From: Paenibacillus pabuli
GTDB lineage: Bacteria; Bacillota; Bacilli; Paenibacillales; Paenibacillaceae
Length of the DNA: 64,000 bases
Assembly (NCBI RefSeq): GCF_039831995.1
Contig: NZ_JBDOIO010000003.1
Coordinates: 1-64,000 of the forward strand
Direction: 5' to 3'
Shown here piece by piece: positions 7,930 through 16,856 of the stretch. Within the stretch, counting starts at the first letter, position 1. The number at the start of each line of letters is the position of its first letter. Below the pieces are notes generated by a model. That model saw only the letters and a program-made list of their open reading frames with translations, searched no databases and was not told the DNA's origin. The translations under genes were made by a program, and so were the position numbers.

Positions 7930-8161
7930 AATGTCCCTTTCTAAGGTTGTTGTTTATGAAATAGGTGTTCATAATATTAGCATAGGAATGTGCAGAGCTC
8001 AAATGTGATACATGACCGTGGACATCGTTCTGGTGTTCTGCGAATATTTCTATCTTTTCATATTTCAAGAAATGGTAAGATAGAGAATCAGTTTAGGTAT
8101 AATAGAATGGACTAATAAGAGTAGTTTTCATATGCATATAAACCAGGGGGAGGGTACATCT

Positions 8162-9238
8162 TTGTTCAAAATCGGAAACCAAGGAACGTTTGAAACGCTG
8201 CCTGATTTCGCCATGGCGATCTATAAGGGAGATACTGCTGCTGTAGAGGAATGGATCAGAGAGGGTGTGGACTTGGAAGCACCCATCACACTCAGCAAAT
8301 ACATAGCTTTGACACCAATAGAGCTTGCTTTAATCACCAATCAACAGAAGATGATAGAGCTATTCGTAGAGCATGGCGTCAATCTCAATATGAAAGGTAA
8401 CCCGTCTATTCTTACTGCAGCCAGATATGGCGGAGAAGAGGTCCTTCGCTATCTGCATGAGAAGGGTGCGAAATTGACTGGTTTAAACAAGGTGAAATCG
8501 AGTGCGTACGATGAAGCATATTACGGCAACAAAAAGAATATAGCTGTGCTGAACGAGCTTGGACTGGATATACGGAAATATGGTGGGAAAACATTGCGGA
8601 AAGCTGTGTCTGACCATGATATGCAAACGATACAGTATTTGCTGAATGAAGGGACAGACATTAACTATAATGAACCGGATATGGTGTACCCTTATAGAGC
8701 AACCCCGCTTACTGTCGCTGCTCGCAACAATAATATGAAGATGGTTCAGTATCTCGTGGAACAGGGTGCAGATGTGACCATTCAGGAAAAGGATGGGGAA
8801 CGGGCTTACACGATTGCGGTTAGTCAGAAAAATGACGAGATGGCCGATTACCTGAAGGCTCACGAACCGAAGGAGTTCCATGACTTAAGTAACAAATTGC
8901 ATGCATTAAAGCCATACAAGCTGCCGAAGGAACTTGTTCATTTTCTGAACGAAGGGCCACGGCGAGTGGAATTGCCGGATAACGAATCAGGTATCCAATA
9001 TGTAGATTTCTTTAATCTGTTGAATACTGTGGAGATGAAGATGGGGAGGCAGAAACTGCTTCGTTTATCCGCCGATTTGGATCAATACTCACATATTCAT
9101 CTGGTCTGGAATCCCAGTAAAAAGCTCATCGGTTACGTTGATTTAGAACACCAGGAATATGGCGATATTTCTTCTACGCATCTTGATTTTCTGGCTGATC
9201 CGGGGAAGACCATAGCAGATTTTTTTGATCAAATATAA
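8162..9238 (+). CDS. Ankyrin-repeat protein with SMI1/KNR4 (SUKH)-like C-terminus
   Basis: 358 residues from TTG 8162, chosen because GGGGGAGGG ends 8 bp upstream (8146-8153); the ATG at 8132 has no RBS. Residues ~15-245 form six to seven ankyrin-type repeats with recurring helix-turn signatures such as TPIELALITNQQKMIELFVE and TPLTVAARNNNMKMVQYLVE. The last ~110 residues (KELVHFLNEGPRRVELP to the end) look like a SUKH/SMI1 domain, a superfamily rich in immunity proteins for polymorphic toxins. The domain call at the C-terminus is less certain than the ankyrin call. No toxin gene lies nearby. Confidence 0.8.
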   Translation: MFKIGNQGTFETLPDFAMAIYKGDTAAVEEWIREGVDLEAPITLSKYIALTPIELALITNQQKMIELFVEHGVNLNMKGNPSILTAARYGGEEVLRYLHEKGAKLTGLNKVKSSAYDEAYYGNKKNIAVLNELGLDIRKYGGKTLRKAVSDHDMQTIQYLLNEGTDINYNEPDMVYPYRATPLTVAARNNNMKMVQYLVEQGADVTIQEKDGERAYTIAVSQKNDEMADYLKAHEPKEFHDLSNKLHALKPYKLPKELVHFLNEGPRRVELPDNESGIQYVDFFNLLNTVEMKMGRQKLLRLSADLDQYSHIHLVWNPSKKLIGYVDLEHQEYGDISSTHLDFLADPGKTIADFFDQI

Positions 9239-9248
9239 ATTAGATATA

Positions 9249-9284
9249 AAGCTTGATTCTCTTTCGATATAGTCAGGCTTTTTT
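9249..9284 (+). terminator. Rho-independent terminator after ankyrin gene
   Basis: AAGCTTGA pairs with TCAGGCTT (one G-T pair) and is followed by a T run. Confidence 0.65.
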
Positions 9285-9329
9285 GTCATTCACTGAGTTG
9301 AACATAAAGAACAAATCTCTATGAAATGA

Positions 9330-9368
9330 AAAGCCTCAGACCTGATTGTATTCAGGCCTGAGGCTTTG
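9330..9368 (-). terminator. Terminator for the convergent lipoprotein gene
   Basis: AAAGCCTCAG-ACCTGA pairs with TCAGG-CCTGAGGCTTT; A run on the left gives the U tail for the minus-strand transcript. Confidence 0.8.
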
Positions 9369-9418
9369 ATTTTATACATCCCGAGTGTCTCTGTTGAGCT
9401 TGTTGGACATGAGACTTA

Positions 9419-10126
9419 TCATGGAGTCCATTGATCGTGGACAATACCGACAAGGGTGTGGTCCTCACCAATTTTTTCGAATACCAGACGCAAAGTATGC
9501 CAGTCTCTTTCGTCGTCACCTGCGCCTTTTACATGAAATTCAACAAAATCATGATTGGCTTCCGGGTATACCTCGTGCAAATTGCCGAGATGAGCATTCT
9601 CGCCAATGACGGCGTTTACCGCATTTTCACCGTCATGTATGAAGTCTTTGTTATACACATAGTTTTGATGATAATCCGCATAAGTCAGTTCAATTTGATC
9701 ATTATTGCCGGGTGTGGAACGCCATACGTATCGGGTGGTATCTTTCATTAGCCCACTAATTTCATCCGGTGTGAACACCAGATCATTTTCTGGATCAATG
9801 TTGGCAAAAGGAGAGAAGCGGACTCCACCCTGTGAGGCCCAAGAAGCTACCGTCTCCATGTCTCCTTCTTGAAGGGCTTTGATAATGGTAGTGGATGCTT
9901 CAGTAACAGTCGGGGGCTGTCCCTCGACCGGTTCGTGGGCTTCCTTGCCTAATTCGGTATTTTCTTTTTCAGTACCCGTCTTGTTGTCCATCTGAGAATC
10001 CGGCTGCTCCTGTACGGTCTCTGTGGTTTGAGGCTCTGCACTCTCACCAGGAGTTGAGCTGCAGGCTGATAGAGTCGAAGCGACAAGGATGCCAAGTGCG
10101 AGTAGCATTATTTTGTTCCAGTGCAA
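9419..10126 (-). CDS. Lipoprotein of unknown function
   Basis: 235 residues from TTG at 10126. This start gives a textbook lipoprotein signal peptide (HWNKIMLLALGILVASTLSAC) with lipobox LSAC and an RBS, AAAGGTGG, 8 bp upstream; a longer reading to 10219 would put 31 extra residues before it. A Glu/Thr/Pro-rich linker (about 25-80) precedes a globular domain rich in Trp, Asp and His. The domain resembles bacterial nuclear-transport-factor-2-like outer-surface domains, but I cannot name a family. Likely anchored to the outer face of the cytoplasmic membrane. Confidence 0.8.
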   Translation of the reverse strand: MHWNKIMLLALGILVASTLSACSSTPGESAEPQTTETVQEQPDSQMDNKTGTEKENTELGKEAHEPVEGQPPTVTEASTTIIKALQEGDMETVASWASQGGVRFSPFANIDPENDLVFTPDEISGLMKDTTRYVWRSTPGNNDQIELTYADYHQNYVYNKDFIHDGENAVNAVIGENAHLGNLHEVYPEANHDFVEFHVKGAGDDERDWHTLRLVFEKIGEDHTLVGIVHDQWTP

Positions 10127-10250
10127 TATAAATTCCACCTTTCCGTTCTTCCATGTTTTTACCCGTATAGACGTCATTTTAACGCAAGAAGTTACAGAGC
10201 AGGAAATAAGGATGGCCATGACTTCCCCTTAAGCATGATCTGAATTTATT

Positions 10251-10280
10251 GCGCATACAGTACAACAATGAGGTATGCGC
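10251..10280 (+). promoter_or_regulatory. Inverted repeat in 5' region of second cupin gene
   Basis: GCGCATAC (10251-10258) and GTATGCGC (10273-10280) are exact reverse complements with a 14-nt loop. The right arm ends 7 bp before the AAGGAGG RBS of the cupin gene, so it may act as an operator or as an mRNA hairpin affecting translation. Confidence 0.5.
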
Positions 10281-10301
10281 CCATAAGGAGGAAACATTAG
10301 C

Positions 10302-10874
10302 ATGATCAATCCGATTTTGCAAATCCCGAATATTCAGCTCGCGGGTGATTCCACTGCTGTACTGAACTATCAGCGAGATCCGCGTAATTATGTTACGCAA
10401 TTATTCGGGGAGCAACTGCCAAGCATTCAGAATGGCTTTTTCAATATACACATGAGCAAGGGGATCATTGTTCAGCCTCACTGGCATACCAACACGACGG
10501 AAATGATTGTTTTGATTAGTGGGGAGATTACAACTTCGGTGTTTGATCCCTTTGCCCGGAGACGGATTAATTATCATTTGAAACCCGGTCAAGTCTCCAT
10601 TTTCCCCAAAGGATGGTTTCATTGGTTTGTGGCGGATACGGATGATGTTCATTTGCTGACCATCTTTGATCAGCCGACGCCTGATATTGTGTTGGGAGCA
10701 GACTTCCTGGCTGCAACACCTCCTGAAGTAGCACATAGAGCCTACTGTATTGACGAAGAAGCCTATGCCCAAGCGGTTGCATCCATCCAAAATGATGCGA
10801 TCTTGGGACCGCCAATTGGTTGTGTGGACTCCGTTTCGGACCAAGTAAACCAAGCATCCAAAACCAAAGGCTGA
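10302..10874 (+). CDS. Cupin domain protein (paralogue)
   Basis: 190 residues with a single cupin domain. Motif 1 is HWHTNTTE-x6-G and motif 2 is G-x5-P-x-G-x2-H (PKGWFH), so all metal ligands are present. It aligns along its length with the cupin at 629-1399 (shared PGQV, FD-P-P, G-D-L-TP and AYC-DE blocks and a final ILGPPIGC/IGPPADC), but lacks that protein's low-complexity tail. RBS AAGGAGG lies 9 bp before ATG 10302. Function unknown; spore or stress association is only a guess. Confidence 0.85.
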   Translation: MINPILQIPNIQLAGDSTAVLNYQRDPRNYVTQLFGEQLPSIQNGFFNIHMSKGIIVQPHWHTNTTEMIVLISGEITTSVFDPFARRRINYHLKPGQVSIFPKGWFHWFVADTDDVHLLTIFDQPTPDIVLGADFLAATPPEVAHRAYCIDEEAYAQAVASIQNDAILGPPIGCVDSVSDQVNQASKTKG

Positions 10875-10903
10875 CTTAAGTTTTCATTTCAGATCATGTC
10901 GAT

Positions 10904-10942
10904 GCCCGTGACCAGTAAACGTGTCTGGTTTCGGGCTTTTAT
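10904..10942 (+). terminator. Terminator after second cupin gene
   Basis: GCCCGTGACCAG pairs with CTGGTTTCGGGC and is followed by TTTTATTTT. Confidence 0.85.
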
Positions 10943-11026
10943 TTTGCACAAATATACATCTACAAGTTTCTTGGTTAATATAAATTTAGCGTTTGTTTGA
11001 ACACATGATTATGGAGGGGAATATCC

Positions 11027-11707
11027 ATGACGATTACGGGTACGGAATTGCTGGAAACAGCGATGAGTTATGCGCCCATTTTGATGTTTGATCTGAACGA
11101 ACCGTTTTATCCGGATCTGGTTGGTATTTCAATACTCGAGAAACCTGGACCTTCACCCTCGTTTAAACGGGAAATCCTTTTTCCGGTTGAGGCCGTGCAA
11201 TTTGTAGTGGAGTATGCGATATGGTGGGATTATGAGATTGGGCACCTGTATGAAATGGAACATGTTTGGATCTATGTGGGCCATGAAGGCGAGGTCGTGG
11301 ATTGTGAAGCCAGTTTTCACGGTAAAGTGCTGAGGGGGATGCTGAAGGATCGGATGAATATGGTTGATCGTCACGTCTGTCTCTATTCACAGCCAGGTAA
11401 ACATGCTTTCTCGCCGCTGCCTGTCGTGTTCGAGTTGCTGCCCGATTTGTATTCCGCTGCAGGTATCCAAGCCGGATGTGACGGCCTGCTAGTGAACGAC
11501 TTGTTCAAAAATTATTATAAGACCAATGAGGAGATTGATGCTCGGGTGAGGAACTATCTACAGACCAAAGCCTTTGTACCGACAATGCAATTTGAAGAGT
11601 ACTTACTAGAGCAGGAAAAGTTTGTAACATGGGACAGGCTGTTTGAGATGATTCCACAGCGAATCAGGAGCCGTCTAATAGAACTGGAGCAAATGGATGG
11701 AGTGTAA
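11027..11707 (+). CDS. Conserved hypothetical protein
   Basis: 226 residues, no signal peptide or membrane segment. I do not recognise the family. It is rich in aromatic and acidic residues, with a notable block EYAIWWDYEIGHLYEMEHVW followed by YVGHEGEVVDCEASFHGK, which suggests a soluble beta-rich domain. GGAGGGG precedes ATG 11027 by about 9 bp. It stands alone between two terminators, and its neighbours give no hint of function. Confidence 0.7.
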   Translation: MTITGTELLETAMSYAPILMFDLNEPFYPDLVGISILEKPGPSPSFKREILFPVEAVQFVVEYAIWWDYEIGHLYEMEHVWIYVGHEGEVVDCEASFHGKVLRGMLKDRMNMVDRHVCLYSQPGKHAFSPLPVVFELLPDLYSAAGIQAGCDGLLVNDLFKNYYKTNEEIDARVRNYLQTKAFVPTMQFEEYLLEQEKFVTWDRLFEMIPQRIRSRLIELEQMDGV

Positions 11708-11784
11708 TGAGCATTCAGCAGTGTAACGTTCTACACGAGTAAAAATGGAAATTTATCATTAGTCGCTAAACAGTCGTCAATTAA

Positions 11785-11823
11785 CAAGTGCTTCTTTTTC
11801 CTAATCAGGGGTAGAAGCACTTG
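11785..11823. terminator. Bidirectional terminator
   Basis: CAAGTGCTTCT pairs exactly with AGAAGCACTTG; located between two convergent genes. Confidence 0.85.
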
Positions 11824-11841
11824 TTTGTGTTAAGGAGTGAT

Positions 11842-12726
11842 TTAACTTTTAAAAATAAGATCCATAATTCGGTTTGCCGCCAGGGAAATAGGCATATTTC
11901 GTTTGGTCATAATCCCCACATGTGAAGGGGGAAGAGGGACATCGAGCTGAATTTCAAACAGTGAACCTTCCTCCAGCTCCTTGGAAATAAATTCACGGGT
12001 TACATAGGAAATACCCAATCCCCGCCTTGCAAATTCAATGAGCAGATCCACGCTTCCGACCTCGATCCCAGGCTTCAATGTGTATCCATAGCTGTTAAAC
12101 AACTCCGTAATAGCCATGCGAACCCGGCTGTTCCGCGAGAAGAGAATAAGCTCGTGTTCAAGCAGCATATCCAGTGTCATGACCTTGCCCTTCAACTGGG
12201 CGTAACGTTCGCCAGCGACGAAGCAATCTTTGAGCTGAATGCTCTCACGGACCTCCAGCTGCGGATCCACAATTGGCATCCGTACAACACCGAGATCAAT
12301 TTTGCCCTCTTTCAAAAACGTTATGACTTCAGGCGTTGTTCCATGACTTAGATGCAGCTTAATGTTGGGATACAGGATATGGAATTCTTCCAGGTACGCA
12401 AGCATGTAATGCTTGAACAAGGAGTCACTGCCTCCGATTCGAAGCTCTCCACTGTCCAGACTTTTCAATGCAGCCATTTTCTCTTCCGCGAGTGAAATCA
12501 GAATCTGGGATTGTTCGATATAGGAATATAGGCTGACGCCTTCTTGAGTCAATGCCACACCTTTGGAGTTCCGATAAAACAACGTCAGGCCAAAACTCTC
12601 TTCCAGCTGCTTGATGGCATGGCTGACGCTGGGTTGGGTGATATAAAGCGCCTTGGCGGCTTGAGTCAAACTTCCTGTTTTGGCAGCCCAGTAAAAGACT
12701 TTATATAACTCATAATTTGTTGTCAT
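11842..12726 (-). CDS. LysR family transcriptional regulator
   Basis: 294 residues. An N-terminal winged helix-turn-helix (residues ~5-60; SLTQAAKALYITQPSVSHAI) is followed by a type 2 periplasmic-binding-like effector domain. It is divergent from zwf with a 112-bp intergenic region holding dyads at 12725-12739 and 12773-12790, the first of which overlaps its own start codon. LysR proteins usually control the divergent gene and themselves, so it is the likely regulator of the zwf-fsa-gnd operon; the co-inducer is unknown. Confidence 0.9.
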   Translation of the reverse strand: MTTNYELYKVFYWAAKTGSLTQAAKALYITQPSVSHAIKQLEESFGLTLFYRNSKGVALTQEGVSLYSYIEQSQILISLAEEKMAALKSLDSGELRIGGSDSLFKHYMLAYLEEFHILYPNIKLHLSHGTTPEVITFLKEGKIDLGVVRMPIVDPQLEVRESIQLKDCFVAGERYAQLKGKVMTLDMLLEHELILFSRNSRVRMAITELFNSYGYTLKPGIEVGSVDLLIEFARRGLGISYVTREFISKELEEGSLFEIQLDVPLPPSHVGIMTKRNMPISLAANRIMDLIFKS

Positions 12727-12790
12727 AGATATTGTCTATAGCTCCTGTGAAATATATTAATTACTTGTATGGCTATAAAACGTATTATAG
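12725..12790. promoter_or_regulatory. Candidate LysR binding sites in the lysR-zwf intergenic region
   Basis: ATAGA-TATTG-TCTAT at 12725-12739 contains the ATAG-N7-CTAT arrangement of LysR boxes and covers the lysR start codon. A second dyad, CTATAA-N6-TTATAG, is at 12773-12790, close to the expected zwf promoter (TATTAT/TATAGT). The two-site layout fits a LysR recognition site plus an activation site. Confidence 0.55.
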
Positions 12791-12838
12791 TGTAACTACA
12801 GCAAAGAAACCAGAGTTACTTGGAAGGAGAACGGTGAT

Positions 12839-14362
12839 ATGGAACCGACGAGCATTATTTTATTTGGTGCTACTGGCGATTTAGCCAAAAGAAAAATATA
12901 TCCTGCCTTATACAATTTATACATTGAGCAGAAACTTCCTGAAACCTTCTCGCTGATTGGCCTGGGCCGTAGAGAATGGTCTGATGAATTCTTTCAGGCA
13001 CAAGTTGAAAAGTCACTGAATGAATTCTCCAGACGGCAGGCGGATCCTGAACGTGTGAAGTCATTCGTGCAGGCTTTTCGTTACAATGTATTGAATATTA
13101 GTCATAAGGAAGATTATATACAGCTGTTAAAATTGGTTGAACAGAGAGAAGCAGAGCTGGACATTCCGTCCAATCGTCTGTTCTATCTGTCTGTCGGACC
13201 AGAATTCTTCGAACCGATCGCAGAAAACATCCAAAACAGCGGACTGGGATCCACCGAAGGCTGGAAGCGCCTCGTGATTGAGAAACCGTTCGGTCATGAT
13301 CTGCAATCGGCCCGAGATCTTAACCGCAAACTGAGTGAGGCGTTCACGGAAGAAGAGATTTATCGGATTGACCATTATCTTGGCAAACCGATGGTACAGC
13401 GTTTGGAAACCTTGCATCAGAGCAATCCGATTATGAAAGCATTGTGGAACAACCGTTACATCTCCAATGTGCAAATCACGGCCAACGAGACCGTTGGTGT
13501 GGAGGAACGTGCTTCCTATTATGATCATGTAGGTGCCGTGCGAGATATGTTCCAGAATCACATGCTGCAATTGCTCATGATGATGGCCATCCAGCTTCCA
13601 TACAACAGCACAACCGAAAAAGTTGGGCTGAAGAAAAAGCATATTATGGAATCGATCGAGCCGCTGCAGAAACACAATGTGGGCGCAAGCGTGATTCGGG
13701 GACAATATGCTGAAGGATCCATTCAAGGCAAAGCTGTGAGTGCGTATGCTGCCGAGCCGGGTGTGGCCGAAAATACAATGAACGATACGTTTATCGCTGC
13801 AAAATTGCAGATCGATGACTTCTTCTGGCGCGGGGTTCCATTCTACATCCGCACAGGTAAACGAATGAAGGAGAAATCAACACGTATCGTTATTGAATTC
13901 AAGGAACCATCTGGTCAGTCAAATGCAGCGAAGAGCAATGGTTCCAAGCCGAACCTGCTTGTCATTGAAATGAGTCCTGATCAAAGCATGACGCTTCAGC
14001 TCAATGCGAGCGACCCTCAGCACAAAGGGGAGTTCAAGCCGGTTCACATTGATTTGGCACCTGATCGGGAAGATCTTGCCGAAGCTTATGAGAACCTGAT
14101 TCGTGATGCCCTGCAGGGGGATCCAACGTTCTTCGCTCATTGGGATGAAGTTGAATTGTCTTGGGCTTGGGTACAGCCGATTTTGGAGGCGTTCGAAGAA
14201 AATCTGCTGCCACTTCACCTCTACCCGGCAGGTAGCTACGGTCCTGCGGAATCAGACGAGATGCTAGCTGCTGAAGGTCATCACTGGTGGTTTGATGAGC
14301 CGTCAGATCAGTCTGCTGAAGATGCACTGGCTGCACCTTTGGCTGTGAATTCAAACTTGTAA
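12839..14362 (+). CDS. zwf: Glucose-6-phosphate 1-dehydrogenase
   Basis: 507 residues, normal length. It oxidises glucose 6-phosphate to 6-phosphogluconolactone with NADP+ in the cytoplasm, the first step of the oxidative pentose phosphate pathway. The N-terminal nucleotide-binding motif is GATGDLAKRK (residues 10-19). The active-site signature RIDHYLGK is at 176-183, with the catalytic-base region downstream (NVQITANETVGVEERASYYD). RBS AAGGAG lies 9 bp before ATG 12839. It is first in a three-gene operon, 31 bp upstream of fsa. Confidence 0.97.
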   Translation: MEPTSIILFGATGDLAKRKIYPALYNLYIEQKLPETFSLIGLGRREWSDEFFQAQVEKSLNEFSRRQADPERVKSFVQAFRYNVLNISHKEDYIQLLKLVEQREAELDIPSNRLFYLSVGPEFFEPIAENIQNSGLGSTEGWKRLVIEKPFGHDLQSARDLNRKLSEAFTEEEIYRIDHYLGKPMVQRLETLHQSNPIMKALWNNRYISNVQITANETVGVEERASYYDHVGAVRDMFQNHMLQLLMMMAIQLPYNSTTEKVGLKKKHIMESIEPLQKHNVGASVIRGQYAEGSIQGKAVSAYAAEPGVAENTMNDTFIAAKLQIDDFFWRGVPFYIRTGKRMKEKSTRIVIEFKEPSGQSNAAKSNGSKPNLLVIEMSPDQSMTLQLNASDPQHKGEFKPVHIDLAPDREDLAEAYENLIRDALQGDPTFFAHWDEVELSWAWVQPILEAFEENLLPLHLYPAGSYGPAESDEMLAAEGHHWWFDEPSDQSAEDALAAPLAVNSNL

Positions 14363-14393
14363 TAAAAAAACAAATTAACTGGAGGGTTTTAAC

Positions 14394-15059
14394 ATGAAAT
14401 TTTTCATCGACACAGCAAACTTGGAAGACATCAAAAAAGCGTATAAAATCGGCGTCCTGTCCGGTGTAACAACTAACCCATCACTAGTAGCCAAAGAAGG
14501 CATTAAGTTTGAAGATCGCATTGAGGAAATTTTGCGCGAAGTACCTGAAGTTGAATCCGTATCTGCAGAAGTAACACCAGATGCTCTTACAGCTGAAGAA
14601 ATGATCGCTCAAGCGAATGAATTGATCAAAATCAACAATAACGACAAAAACATTACAATCAAGCTGCCAATGACACTTGCAGGACTTGAAGCTTGCCGTT
14701 ACCTGACCAAAAAAGGCGTGAAAACGAACGTAACGTTGATCTTCACTGTGAATCAGGCACTGCTGGCAGCACGCGCAGGTGCTACTTATGTATCTCCATT
14801 CCTCGGACGCCTTGATGATATTTCGGAAGATGGTGTTCAATTGGTTGCCAAAGTAGCTGAATTGTTCCGTACACATAACCTGGATGCGCAAATTATCGCG
14901 GCTTCCGTAAGACATCCGGACCACGTTACACGTGTAGCGATGGCAGGAGCACATATTGCTACGGTTCCATTCTCTGTCATTGAACAAATTTCCAAACACC
15001 CACTGACAGATCAAGGCATGGACAAATTCGCAGCGGACTGGAAAAAAACAGTTCAATAA
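14394..15059 (+). CDS. fsa: Transaldolase-like fructose-6-phosphate aldolase
   Basis: 221 residues, the short single-domain transaldolase subfamily. The N-terminus [12 protein letters not shown], the GVTTNPSL motif and the Schiff-base lysine in ITIKLP (Lys90) are clear. The family includes both fructose-6-phosphate aldolases and true transaldolases (in Bacillus, often transaldolase); position between zwf and gnd favours transaldolase in the pentose phosphate pathway. RBS GGAGG lies 9-10 bp upstream; gnd follows after 68 bp. Confidence 0.93.
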   Translation: MKFFIDTANLEDIKKAYKIGVLSGVTTNPSLVAKEGIKFEDRIEEILREVPEVESVSAEVTPDALTAEEMIAQANELIKINNNDKNITIKLPMTLAGLEACRYLTKKGVKTNVTLIFTVNQALLAARAGATYVSPFLGRLDDISEDGVQLVAKVAELFRTHNLDAQIIAASVRHPDHVTRVAMAGAHIATVPFSVIEQISKHPLTDQGMDKFAADWKKTVQ

Positions 15060-15127
15060 GAATCTTCCAAAGAGCGAATTCAATCAGATTAAACGTTTCT
15101 TAAAACAAGGAGCATGGGGAGGACATA

Positions 15128-16546
15128 ATGAGTAAACAACAGATTGGTGTTATTGGACTTGCAGTAATGGGCAAAAACTTGGCCCTTAATATTGAAAGCA
15201 AAGGATTCTCGGTATCGGTGTTCAACCGTTCCCCGGAGAAAACAAACGATCTTTTGAAAGAAGCTGAGGGTAAAAACCTGATTGGTGCGTTCTCCATTGA
15301 AGAGTTCGTGGCATCCCTGGAATCCCCGCGCAAAATTTTGATCATGGTTCAAGCCGGTAAAGCGACTGATGCAACCATCGAGCAACTGCTTCCACATCTG
15401 GATCAAGGCGACATCATTATTGACGGAGGTAACGCCTACTTCCCTGACACGCAACGCCGCAGCAAAGAGCTGGAAGAAAAAGGTTTCCGTTTCATCGGAG
15501 CCGGTGTATCCGGTGGCGAAGAAGGCGCACTTAAAGGTCCGGCAATCATGCCAGGCGGTCAAGAAAGTGCATACGAATTGGTTGAACCGATTCTGACAGC
15601 CATTTCAGCAAAAGTTGGCGATGATGCCTGCAGCACGTACATTGGACCGGATGGTGCCGGACACTACGTCAAAATGGTGCACAACGGTATTGAATACGGA
15701 GATATGCAGTTGATTGGTGAAGCTTACCACCTGCTCAAATCCGTTCTGAATGTTTCCGTTGAGGAATTGCACGAAATCTTCACGGAGTGGAATCAAGGTG
15801 AACTGGACAGCTATCTGATCGAAATTACGGCAGATATCTTCTCCAAATACGATCCGGAAACCGGCAAACCCATGGTTGACGTTATTCTGGATGCGGCCGG
15901 ACAAAAAGGAACAGGCAAATGGACAAGCCAAAGTGCGCTGGATCTCGGCGTGCCACTGTCCATGATTACGGAATCCGTATTCTCCCGTTTCCTGTCCGCG
16001 ATGAAGGACGAGCGTGTAGCTGCGAGCAAAATCCTGAACGGACCGAAGACTGAAGCGTTCTCCGGAGATAAAAAAGCGTTTATCGAGAGCGTACGTAAAG
16101 CTTTGTTCGCAAGTAAAATCGTATCCTACGCACAAGGCTTCGCCCAAATGCGTGCGGCTTCCGACGAATATGGATGGGATCTAAAATACGGCAACATCGC
16201 GATGATCTTCCGCGGCGGCTGCATTATCCGTTCACAGTTCCTGCAAAACATCAAAGAAGCCTATGACAAAGATGCAGAACTCAAAAACCTGCTTCTGGAT
16301 CCATACTTCCAAAACATCGTTGAATCCTACCAGGATGCTTGGCGTGAAGTTGTAGCTGCTGCTGTAAAACAAGGTATTCCGGTACCTGGTTTCTCCAGCG
16401 CCCTGTCCTACTATGACAGTTACCGTACAGAGCGTTTGCCTGCAAACCTGCTGCAAGCGCAACGTGACTACTTCGGTGCTCACACGTTCAAACGTGTGGA
16501 CAAAGAAGGTTCATTCCACTTCCAATGGATGGATACAAACGAGTAA
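15128..16546 (+). CDS. gnd: 6-phosphogluconate dehydrogenase, decarboxylating
   Basis: 472 residues, normal length. It converts 6-phosphogluconate to ribulose 5-phosphate and CO2 with NADP+. The N-terminal Rossmann motif is [15 protein letters not shown]; the substrate-binding signature [11 protein letters not shown] and the catalytic K-M-V-H-N-G-I-E-Y segment (about residue 183) are intact. GGGGAGG precedes ATG. It is the last gene of the zwf operon, followed by a terminator. Confidence 0.97.
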   Translation: MSKQQIGVIGLAVMGKNLALNIESKGFSVSVFNRSPEKTNDLLKEAEGKNLIGAFSIEEFVASLESPRKILIMVQAGKATDATIEQLLPHLDQGDIIIDGGNAYFPDTQRRSKELEEKGFRFIGAGVSGGEEGALKGPAIMPGGQESAYELVEPILTAISAKVGDDACSTYIGPDGAGHYVKMVHNGIEYGDMQLIGEAYHLLKSVLNVSVEELHEIFTEWNQGELDSYLIEITADIFSKYDPETGKPMVDVILDAAGQKGTGKWTSQSALDLGVPLSMITESVFSRFLSAMKDERVAASKILNGPKTEAFSGDKKAFIESVRKALFASKIVSYAQGFAQMRAASDEYGWDLKYGNIAMIFRGGCIIRSQFLQNIKEAYDKDAELKNLLLDPYFQNIVESYQDAWREVVAAAVKQGIPVPGFSSALSYYDSYRTERLPANLLQAQRDYFGAHTFKRVDKEGSFHFQWMDTNE

Positions 16547-16582
16547 TATATGTTAAGTCACTTTACTGAAAATTAACATGCG

Positions 16583-16643
16583 AGCATGCTTGCATCCGTT
16601 TATGAGTGGTAATACTCCTAAGCGAATGCAGGTATGCTTTTTT
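16583..16643 (+). terminator. Terminator of zwf-fsa-gnd operon
   Basis: AGCATGCTTGCAT pairs imperfectly with ATGCAGGTATGCT, with an inner GAGT/ACTC hairpin, followed by a T run. Confidence 0.75.
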
Positions 16644-16856
16644 ATTTATTTACTACACGGTTACTCTATAACACCGATTTCAATTGGCTGGAATTTAAGT
16701 ATCACCAAATTGTAATAAAATGTACGTATCTAAGCTGGTGAAGGAGATGCCTCGACCCTGCATACTGCGTTATACTGGTTCAGACAGGCAATTATTTTAT
16801 GGTTTGTTAGGTGTAAATTCAGCAATCAACTTATTGACGTGGAGGTTAACCGGAGC

